Part shown: positions 48,751 through 58,800 of the stretch, in pieces
Numbering within the stretch: the first letter of the stretch is position 1
Layout: the number at the start of each line of letters is the position of its first letter
Source: Azadirachta indica
Lineage: Eukaryota; Streptophyta; Magnoliopsida; Sapindales; Meliaceae
Assembly: GCA_022749755.1 (NCBI GenBank)
Contig: CM040448.1
Location: forward strand, 10,910,481-10,974,480
Reading direction: 5' to 3'
Length of the DNA: 64,000 bases
Made by a program: the position numbers and the translations under genes
The notes under the pieces: generated by a model
Databases searched by the model: none
What the model saw: the letters and a program-made list of their open reading frames with translations, nothing else
What the model was told of the DNA's origin: nothing

Positions 48751-51450
48751 GGGAAATTGACATACACCCCCTTACATTTGGGGGAATAGACATGTATTCC
48801 CCTGATGTTTGGGGAAAAATAAATGTTTCTCAAGGTTGGACAAATATACAGATACTCCCCTTGACTTCTATTTCAGGTAGTTAATTGCTTAACTAAATAT
48901 CATTTGTATTCTTAAACTTTTAAATAATCATAAATTAAAAATAATGATTTTAATTATAATAACTTAGTCCCCATTCTAATATTTTTTTTATAATTTATAT
49001 TTTGTAATTATAACAATTTAATCTCTACTTTAATATTTTTAACAAGATATTAAGAATTAAATAATTTTTTAATTTATTATTTTAATAAAAATTTTAAAAA
49101 ATTATAATTAAAAAATCTAACAATGAAGTAGACAGATTTGTATGCTAAAATATTTTTAACTCTCTACTTTTATTTTTTTAATAATAATTTGATATTTAAT
49201 TGTCAAAAAAAATTGTAATATTTTTTTACTATTTTATTTTTATATACATTATATTCATTTAAAAATTTATATTAAGTTCATTATATTTATTATAAAAATA
49301 TAAATAAAACATATAAAAGCAGAAAATTTGATATCGTTTGTTAATAGAAATTGTAATTAAATATATTTTATATTATTGTTAAATAATATACTTTAATTTT
49401 AATAAAAATATAAAAAAAGAGCACACACATACACATATAGAACATGTAATTTTTTTTATTTATACTTTCATAATTTTTAAAGAAAATATAATAAAAAGTT
49501 AAATAATTTTTAAATCAATATATTGTATATACAAATAAAATATTACAATAATATTCTATTTAAATTTTTTTATAATTGAATATTAAATTATTATTGAAAA
49601 AGTAAAAGAAAAAATTAAAATTATTTAAGTATATGGGTTTGATCTAACTTATTATTAGAATTTTTTTAATAATAGTATTTTTTAATTTTTTATTGAAATA
49701 ATAAATTAAAAATTATTTAATTCTTAATATATTTGTAAAATATTAAAATAAAGATTAAATTCATATAATAAAAATAATTATGTCTAAATTATTAATATAT
49801 AAAAGTTTAGGAGATACAAATGATATTTGCTTAATTGGTCAACTAATGATATTTAATTACTAAATTTATTAACAAATGGAATAAAATTTTCTTCTTTTAT
49901 ATATTTTATTTATATTTTTATAATAAATATAATGAACTTAACATAATCTTTTAAATAAATATAGAGTATATAAAAATAAAATAGTAAAAAAATATTTTAA
50001 ATTTTTTTTGACAATTAAATGTCAAATTATTATTAAGAAAGTAAAAGTAAAAAGTTAAAAATATTTTAACATATGAGTTCGGTCTAACATATGAGTCTGG
50101 TCTATTTTATTGTTATACTTTTTTAATTATAATTTTTTAAAATTTTTATTAAAATAATAAATTAAAAAATTATTTAATTCTTAATATCTTGTTAAAAATA
50201 TTAAAATAGGGATTGAATTATTATAATTATAAAATATAAATGATAAAAAAATTAGAATAGGAACTAAGTTATTATAATTAAAATAATTATTTTTTACTTT
50301 ATAAGTAGGAATATTGACATTTTCCCCCTAATGTTTAGCTTAATAAACAAATATCTCCCTTTTGAGAAAAGATAGATGCCTCTAATGTTTGAATAAATAG
50401 GCAGATACCCCATGAACTTTTATTTTTATTAATTGGCTTATTAGTTTATTATCATTTATATCTCTTATCTTTTATATAATAATACCTTGATATATATTTT
50501 ATTTCAATATAACACTTTACTCTCTATTTTAATATTTTTCATAATATAATTTTTTAAATATAACAATTTATTCCATATTTAATATTTTTTTTCATAATAT
50601 ACTCAAGACTAAATACATTTTTAATTTTTTATTTCAATAGAAAATTTGAAAACTAAAATATCATTAAAAAATTTAAAAAATGAGTTAAATTAAATTCATA
50701 TTAAAATGTTTTAAACTCATGTTAAAATATTTATATCTTTTTTTTTTGCAATAAATTTGATATTTAATTGTTAAAAAATCACCATCGGTATTTTAAAAAT
50801 TCTTTTAATAATTAAATATCAAATTTATTACAGAAAAAAGAAAAAAAGATATAAATATTTTAATATGAGTTTAAAATATTTTAGTATGAGTTTAATTTAA
50901 CTCATTGTTTAAATTTTTTTAATAATATTTTAGTTTTCAAATTTTTTATTGAAATAACAAATTAAAAATATATTTAGTTTTGAGTATATTATAAAAAAAT
51001 ATTAAATATCGATTAAATCGTTATATATAAAAAGATTATATTGAAAAAAAAATATTAAAATAAAGAGTAAAGTGTTATATTAAAATAAAATATATATCAA
51101 AATATTATTATATAAAATATGAAAATATATAAAAATAATAATAAACTAACAGCCCAACTAAAGGAAATAAAAATTCAGGTATCTGACTATTTACCCAAAC
51201 TTCATAGGACATCTATCTTTTCTTAAACATCAGAAAATATTTACTTATTAGACCAAACATCAAGAGAGAAAATATCAATATCCCTTATAAGTATTTAAAA
51301 GTTTAAAAGTATAAATAATATTTAATTAATCAATTAATTAATTAAAATAAAAGCAAAGAATATTTATATATTTGTCTAAATTTAAAAAAATATTTATTTT
51401 TCCCCAATGATCGGCTGGGTATCTATTCTTCTAAACATCACGGATACACG
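48751..51450. mobile_element. nested foldback Mutator-like elements in NAC copy C
   Basis: The outer element begins GGGAAATTGACATACACCCC at 48751. Its right arm, the inverted counterpart, ends at about 51450 (minus strand: GAATAGATACCC, then ATTGGGGAAAAATAAATA, against GGGGAAAAATAAATG on the left). Most of the interior is a long AT-rich inverted repeat (about 48930-49360 against 49860-50298), with a further partial, inverted copy of the end near 49797-49840. No transposase is present. The outer ends lie on different parts of the NAC unit, with about 40-50 bases of target missing, so insertion was accompanied by a deletion. Confidence 0.7.
50308..51284. mobile_element. 977-bp foldback Mutator-like element with 9-bp target duplication
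   Basis: The left end GGAATATTGACATTTTCCCC and the right end, read inverted, GGGATATTGATATTTTCTCT are the tips of two arms that pair over almost the whole element, with the turn near 50790. The element is flanked by an identical 9-base direct repeat, TTATAAGTA (50299-50307 and 51285-51293). Removing it restores the right arm of the outer element. Ends starting with G and a 9-base duplication fit the Mutator superfamily. It is non-autonomous. Confidence 0.85.
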
Positions 51451-52318
51451 GTAAAATCAACTCAAAATCACCATCGATATTAAAGCGCAACTCTTCATAT
51501 TCAATTAGCAGGGCTTCTTCTCCTTCTTGTTCACCCATTAACTGCTTATTCTGAAAACACTCATCACCTTCATGAATATGATACTCTGTACAACCAACTT
51601 CTCCACTTGGCTGGTTTTGTTGAATCAAAAGTACATCTTGTTGGGCCTTTAAGTGTTTGCTTTGAACGCAGTTATCATCAAGATCATCGTTGTTGTTGGG
51701 CTTAGCTGCTTGTTTCAACTTTCTCTTTCTCCCCAAAGCTCCCTGTCCTGACTCATTCTTTTCACCGATTTGTTTCGACTTCCTCTGCTTCGTGCCAAAA
51801 TCGGCTTTCTCTTGTTGCTCTCCTTTTTCGTTCTTTTTAACGCGACAAAGAACGTAATCCATTGCTTTATCCGAATATTGTCCCAACAACGATGCATTAA
51901 TTGTAAATTCATAAATGATACAACCCCTGTTTTGTTTAGAGTTGTTACCATCCTGGTACCCAAATCTCTTCTTGAACCCTAATATCTGTTCAGACCCACC
52001 AAGAGCCTTAACTTCCTTTACTCCATCCTCACCCTACCACACCCCAGAAGCAATCCTTCTGTTATACCGTGAACCATCAGGAGTCAATTTCTTCAACTTA
52101 GCGAAAAAATACAGTTCTTCTCCTGTCATTAAATCGTTTCCTCCATAAAAGTTCCAAATATCCTACGGCTCTTGATTCCCATAAAGGTCACACTCTTTCA
52201 GTGGATCATCACCATCACCATCATCATCAAGAACTGGTTTTTGTGTAATCTTATTATAGAGGTAGTAATCCACCAGCTCTTATTCTGTTGGACGAAATCT
52301 ATACCCAACTTTAGGCAT
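51431..52318 (-). pseudogene. NAC-domain transcription factor, copy C (three nonsense codons)
   Basis: The reading frame of copies A and B is kept from the ATG at 52318-52316 to the end, but it is cut by TAA at 52282-52280 (Gln13 of A), TAG at 52165-52163 (Trp51 of A) and TAG at 52036-52034 (Gln94 of A). All three are transitions. One codon is inserted in the acidic loop before subdomain B. Subdomain D is worn (WIMHEF has become CIIYEF). The C-terminal half is shorter and lacks the A/B block around residues 230-335. The last codons (LPCIRDV and stop) derive from the inserted foldback element. A truncated protein from an internal Met is conceivable but would lack most of the NAC domain. Confidence 0.9.
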
Positions 52319-52395
52319 TGTGGCTCAAATTTCTTCCTGTTTTCCCGAGAAAGAAAAACGTTCGAGCAATCAGAAAGCTAGATCGTGAAGGACTG

Positions 52396-52575
52396 GAAAA
52401 GCAAATTTTGTTGGGCAAAATGAAGAATTAATTAAAACAACAGACGAAGGAAAACACAAAATTAGGAAGCCCCGTTGGAATAGGAAAACGCCGAATTGCT
52501 TGCAAAGTAAGTAGATGCTGTAGAGTGACTGAGATTTAGGCGGACGGGTACCAGATTAGCCGTCAATTGGCGGTG
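52396..52575. repeat. single diverged copy of the 172-bp NAC-upstream repeat, unit C
   Basis: One unit runs from TGTTGGGCAAAATGAAGAAT to TAGCCGTCAATTGGCGGTGAT, corresponding to the threefold units of A and B. The following GTTTTGGCGCCAAAG is shared with A and B. Confidence 0.8.
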
Positions 52576-52779
52576 ATGTTTTGGCGCCAAAGACAGTACC
52601 ATTATAGCCGTTGTAACAAGGTTTACAAACTTTGAAATTAAAGTTTGGTAAGTTGGTTTTGTTTCAAGTGCATGTGACAGGCACGTGTGGTGTTTATCAA
52701 TTATTACGAAAATTATAAATTGATTTTGAAATTGCGGGAAATTCGCATTAATGATACTGATTTTCTGGTGTTTGAACGA

Positions 52780-54560
52780 ACTCAGGTTCTTTGCATGTTA
52801 ACGCTGTTAGAAGAATGGTTCATTGCCCTTTGCAGCGGGGACATTTGGGGTGTTTGCATGTTAACGTTGTATGGTGCTAAATTGTTTCAGGTTGCTATAT
52901 GTGATCTGGTTGATTTCTAAATATGTTGACTCTTTCATTTCCACTTTACAGGGCATTGCAATATTACAACAAGCTCTTGCAATCAGGAGCCAAGATGTGT
53001 TTGGAATGCAGAGTTGCAATTGAAGATGGTGATGGTCCGAAAAAGGCTCTGGTAAGCATCTGTTTCTTTGTTGTGAGTTTAATTTCTTCACTAGGAATTT
53101 ATACGAATTGTATACTAGTAAATTCATTTTTGTAAGTGATTTTGTTAACTGCATTTATCAGCCAAGAGGGAAATGGAGAGAAAAAGGAATAACAGAAAAA
53201 CAAAATGTTAAGATTTTCTTAGCATTGAAATATATGATTCTGGGTCTTATTTAGGGTCGATTTCATGAGTTGTTTCTTTCAAATCATGATGCCGTTTTCT
53301 GAAAGCTCGAGAAGCATGGGAAGCATGCTAGAGAGTAGCCCCTCTACTCACCCTTCCCAACCTTACTACAATCCAAAGCGCACAAAAAGATACTAGGGGC
53401 CAAATTGATTTGGTAAGTACAGAAACAAAGTTCATTGAAGAAACACGTTTTAATTCACGCACACCAAGCTCAAATTTCTCATGTAGGGCTGCTCTAGTTT
53501 CAGAAGCACCTGGCACTTTAGTTGTTTTTTCAGGCCTAGCACCTTTTTTGGTTGGAAGCTGCTCGTGGGCCAAAATAGATAATCACTTGTGGGAACCTTT
53601 TGTTTCTACGTTTCAGCTCTCACAAATTTTAATCTAGAAGCCGTATGCCTGTTCTGTAATTGATTATGTGGAGTTCTGCATATGTTACTTTATCCTACTA
53701 TAGATCACTAACCGTCTTATCTATTTTTGCAAGTTAATCTTGTTATTTCTATGGTAGACACTCTTGTGAATAGAATTATCTTGCACTGTTAATCTCTTAA
53801 CTTATCCTCTTTACTATGTTTCTGCCTGCTAGTTCTTCGGGGTTTGATTTAACTGAGTAGGTGGTTTTCCTTGCAGAAAGTGGCCAGGTGGATAAATCAT
53901 TCTGCAAAAGTGTTGGAACAGGAAACATCAGCAGCACACATCTAATGCTTTAGAAATTATTTCTCAGGGCTCGTCCATTAGTTCATGCTCAGAAAAGTTA
54001 CTTGAATTGAAAACAGAGGCTCGGTGCATGGTTTGTTCTCTTCGAACATGTGCTCCACTGATTCATCTTATTTCCTTTTGGAAGGAAAACTTAAACAGTA
54101 TCTGACATGTTGAAAGGCTATAAAGCTATAAGAAACTTTTGTTCATGTGAAGCGTTTGATTTGTATGTCATTAATTTTTAATCCTAGCGTGATAATTTGC
54201 ATCTTGCAGTTTGAGAAGATATGAAGAGGCCATTACATTGAGTTAGCAGACTCTTGGGTTTGCTGAGAAGAATTTTATCTTTAGTGGTTACTGATAATTG
54301 TTCTACAAATAAGAATGCCTCTGGAGTTGTAAATTACTCCCTTGCAAGGCTGTGGAGTTGGTGCTTGATATCCAAGTCCTATTTTTGTTTGGCAAGCTTG
54401 AGTTGGCACTGGATTTGCTTCAAAAGGTAGAGCAAGTTGGATCTATCAGGGTAATGCATAAAATTTGTCCACCATATGTCCGATTACATATTCTTTCTTT
54501 ATGTAGCTTTGAGGTTCCTAATCCTAATCTCAACTGCATAGGTGTGGGAATTGGAATCAT
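52780..54560 (+). pseudogene. TPR/DnaJ-domain protein gene relic, copy C
   Basis: The exon at 52952-53051 reads ALQYYNKLLQSGAKMCLECR and ends at an intact GGTAAGC donor. The block at about 53877-54030 begins after an intact TTGCAG acceptor, starts KVARWINHSAKVLEQETSAA, then changes frame before NALEIISQGSSISS. The third block (about 54210-54450) holds RRYEEAI and, in another frame, GKLELALDLLQKVEQVGSI. Splice signals are better kept here than in A and B. Frame changes and stops in the second and third blocks make it non-functional. Confidence 0.72.
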
Positions 54561-55019
54561 CTATCAATTTTGGTTATTTTCTTGCCTGGATTTTAGAAAA
54601 ATAGTTATCCAAGTAACTCTGCAGTCCTTTTACATGGATGCACCTAATACATAGCAAGCATTCAACCACTGCTTATCACATTTTTGAAGCTTGCATTAAA
54701 TTAATTTTTCTTTTACACGCTGGAATGTGCTCTGCTTTTCTTTTAATTTTCTATTGGCATATCTAAAATTGTTCATATTTAACTTTGAGGAACTTAAAAA
54801 AAAAAAATAATAAAAAAAAAAAAAAAAACTTGTAAGTAATAAATGGACATGTAACGAAGGCATGAGCTTTTGTAATTATAAATTTTAATAATTGTTTATT
54901 TTGTTGTAAAGTCTGATTTGCAGCAATAGTTTTTCCACAACTTATTAAACTGACGATGTATATCTGAAATGGAAAATTATAAATGAAGAAAAGAAAAATA
55001 CAATGAAAATGTAGTAACA
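54560..55019. other. non-coding stretch with A-rich tract, unit C
   Basis: A-rich run at 54797-54829; no gene. It replaces about 1 kb that lies between the TPR relic and the proline-rich gene in A and B. Confidence 0.5.
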
Positions 55020-55200
55020 ATTACTTTAGCTTGCTTGCAAATGAAGCAATGTTCAAAGAGACAACAATTTTATTGAAACTAATTAATTAACTAGCAAAGC
55101 AAAGCAAAGCAACAAGATGTTGAGTGAGTCCTAATTAAGTTTGGAATGGCGGTGGCTGATGATAAACCATTAACTCATGGTCTGGAGTTAAGCTTGTGTG
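55020..55200 (-). pseudogene. remnant of the proline-rich protein gene, unit C
   Basis: This matches the 3' flank and last codons of copies A and B (GAAGCAATGTTCAAAGAGAC, GATGTTGAGTGAGTCC, GATGATAAACCATTAACTCA), then breaks off after GGAGTTAAGCTTG. The coding part with the signal peptide and repeats is gone. Confidence 0.75.
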
Positions 55201-55421
55201 CAACTGGATGACATATGGCATAAACACTTAATTTTATTTACTTAACTTTCATACGAGATATTAAGATAATATTATGATAAATTCAAAACTAATTTAATTT
55301 TTAATTTTTGAAGAGCTTTGTGATGAGATCTTTATCTTTTCTTTTCATTGAACATGTTTATTGACCATTAATTGATTACTAGACTTGTGCAAGCTGAATC
55401 GTCATTTATTAATTAAACATG

Positions 55422-55455
55422 AAAAGCAAAGCAAAGCAAAGCAAAGCAAAGCAAG
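55422..55455. repeat. (AAAGC)n microsatellite
   Basis: About six GCAAA pentamers. A shorter run of the same pentamer lies at 55096-55112 in the proline-rich remnant. Confidence 0.85.
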
Positions 55456-55811
55456 CAGTACCATTATCTTTGTAGCAAGGCCACGCTCCCTCTCTTTTGG
55501 CAAATGCCTGCTACCTGTTGCTACGACTGCGAAGGACTGCTTTGTTATAAGTATATCCGTTAATATCCCATTGGAAAACAATGTGGGGTAAGCTCCACGT
55601 GTCCTAAGTTTCCAGCTTGGCTAGATTTCATTGGCCACGGTGACGCCAACAGAGACCCAATTCGTTTGGACACGTAGGAATAGGAAAACGAAGCGTATTT
55701 TAGTTTAATTTAAGCGGAAAGGAAAACGAAAGCAAATCAATCAATTTTCATATTTTTTCAAGACCAAGTCGTGAAATTTCGAGAGAAACACAGAGTTGAG
55801 TTGAGTTGAGC

Positions 55812-58800
55812 ATGGCAGCTCGCAAGAGAGCTTCAGGGATAACAACAGCTGAGACAACAAAATCTGAAGCTACCACGACCCGACAACCCACGCCTCCGAC
55901 GGATGACCAGCCCATTGCCCCGCCAAAATCGGGTCTAATTTTGAAGCTCTGTCTCTTCTTTTCTGTTCCGTATTTTTACTTGTTATTTTACCACTACAAG
56001 GTTCAATCCGAGCTCAAGAGATCTATCCTTATCAATGCCGGGCTTAGCCTTGTTGGATTCTTTATCACCCAGAAGATGATACCCGTGGCTTCCCGATACG
56101 TTTTGAGAAGAAACTTGTTTGGTTATGATATCAACAAGAAGGGTACACCTCAAGGCACCATTAAAGTGTAAGTTATTTGCGTTTTCTGCATTTGGGTTTG
56201 AATTTTTTATTGATTTGGTGAAGTGGTTAAGTTACTGATGTAGGATCCAGTTTTCTCAATTTAATTATCAGACGTCTCGTTTGCCAGATTTGGTTTTTGT
56301 ACAAATTGTTAAATGGGAGTGACTGTCGCTATTGTTTTATGTTTTCTTGATTGATTTTCTGTTACTTCATAGACTGAGTATACGTTAACTTGTTCAATCA
56401 TAGTATGCTACATTTAGGCATTGATCTGTACATGGGTTATCTGGTTTCACTATCTTATCAGTATTGCCTTAGCTTTTGGATGGCAAATAGTTCATAATTC
56501 TATGTTTGTGTATTGCAGGCCAGAATCACTGGGTATTGTTATTGGGATTGTCTTTTTGGTCTTGGCAATCTTATTTCAGTATTTTAATTTCACAGCAGAC
56601 TCAAATGTAAGTCCGCACTGTCTGAACGCTTTCCAGTTCATATTTCGTCATTATGTTGATCAGTTCTAAGTGTCCTTCCTCAAAATTCTAATCTTTGTTA
56701 AGATATGTAAATTTGCAAGTCTTTGCTCTATCAACTAAAAGAAGTTATTTTGATGTATGCAGTTGTTTCATGTAGTTGTATTCTTGTTTAGTTGATTGTG
56801 GTAGTTGATGCAGTCCTAAATCTCCTAAATTGGCATCTAAATATGTCCAAAGTCAGATCTGCATAAAGGTTTTTTGAATTTCTTGATTTCAGGATGAGAA
56901 TGTCTACAAAATATATCGATTTTCCTTTTAGGAAACTGGGATTCAGTGAGAATGATGTACAAGGAATGATTGCAGATGTTTATTTTGTATGATGACCTTC
57001 TTAAGTTATTGGTGTGAAGGAGAATTTTATAGAATTAAAGTAGCGTCAATTTCCTGGATAAGTGCTGAAATAGTGTAATTGATCAATCTTAACCTTTTAT
57101 ACATGAGAGAAGCTTAATAAGCCAACTAGATTGTCAACTATGATTTCTGGTGCAAAAGCTGGTGGTGGAGGTAGATGCTTGTATGATGAGTACATTGGGA
57201 ATAAGGATGTTTACATGGTTAGGGTAGAATATAAGGAAAGATATATATGCCTTATGGACTAGGTAATAGCATCAATGGGGAATATTATAGAAGCGGAGAT
57301 GGTTTTGTTTATGTTAGGGTAGAGTAGTTGCAGCAATAGTGACATTATTCAGGGGTACATGGCTGAAAGACATTTATCCACTGTGTCTTTCAAGGTAATA
57401 GCATGAAGGAGGATCATGAGAGAAGCTTGAGATGATTTTCTAGTTGCAGCAATGGGAACATCTTTCAAGAGTATGAGTTTGAAGGAGCTGCAATGACAAG
57501 GGAAAAGATGAAAAGATTACTGGATTAGAAGTAGAAAGGGCATTTTGGTTTATTATACACGAAATCATGATCCTAGATAAAGCACTATGGTGAACTGAGT
57601 ACCTGTATCTAACAGGTTGTTGCTGTTTTCAAGGTTTGAATTAAGTTGTAATGGTTCACTTATAAGGGTTTGATTACTTTGTTGAGGTCAGTTGGCAAAT
57701 GAATGCTTAATGAAAATAAGCTTTTTCATGGTAAATTTTATTGGTGCAAGTGATCTTTTCTCAGGAGTTTTTGGTTTCTTATTCTGGTTCTTCTTTTTAG
57801 TGCTTCAATCTTCTCTTTACCTTATTGAGTTTTCTATTTTCAGCAACAAGGCAATAGAGTTTTTATATTCATTGGGACGGGACTCTGTGTTAACACTAAA
57901 CTCAAATCATGGACTCTGCAGCTGCAAGCCCATGTTTACATGTTGTATGCATATTCTTAATTGGAAAGATTAAGGTTGCGCTTATTTCAATCATGCAGTG
58001 GCTTGTAGAGTATAATGCAGCATTAGCATCCATCTGCTTCATGACGTTGCTTGGATTTGTAGATGACGTCCTTGATGTGCCTTGGAGAGTGTGAGTATTC
58101 AGTCTTTTTCTAAAATTTCAATAATTTTTAGAATCCCATTTTTCGTTATAAATACTTATTTTTCTCCTCATGGCAGTCTAAACTAATGCTTATTTGATGT
58201 TCTCTGCTTCTTGTAATTGTGAAGAGCAGGAAATTAATACTTCCGTCATTTGCTGCTCTTCCCTTGCTGATGGCATATGCTGGACATACTTCTATTATTA
58301 TACCAAAGCCTCTTGTTCCTTATGTTGGGCTTGAGATTTTGGATCTAGGTATGATATGATTTATTGAGAGTCATTATGACGGTATTAGAATGAGAAATCA
58401 CTTTAATGCCAATATAGCATGTGCTTTGTCTCTTGGATCTCTAATTGTGCACTTGAATCTTAAATTCGGACACCTGTTTTCATGTAATTATTAATATGTG
58501 ATCAAGAAAATGAAACAAACATATTGCTTTTACTGTTTAGGTACCTGATTGGAATCTCCATAGCTTCATTATAATCTTGTTTGTTCCTTTTTTATTTCTT
58601 CATTTGAGAGGTTGATAGTCATCTAGGCCTATATTATAATATTTGATAATTTTATTGTTATCCTTCTGCTCAGAACTTACAATAATTTCTCATGGAACAG
58701 GTTGGATATATAAACTTTATATGGGACTTTTGGCTGTTTTTTGCACAAACTCCATCAATATTCATGCTGGTTTGAATGGCCTTGAAGTTGGCCAAACTGT

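Larger units (their letters stand above)
48640..55210. repeat. tandem segmental duplication, unit C (older, interrupted)
   Basis: The left edge, 48640-48750, matches the 3' flank of NAC copies A and B (GTTTACATAAA, then GTATTGCTTCC, then TCAAATTTAA). After the foldback insertion the match resumes in the NAC coding region (51450-52318), one 172-bp-type unit, the TPR relic and, at 55020-55190, the 3' flank of the proline-rich gene. No lectin-kinase relic is seen. Divergence is clearly larger than between A and B, so C split off first. Confidence 0.85.
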
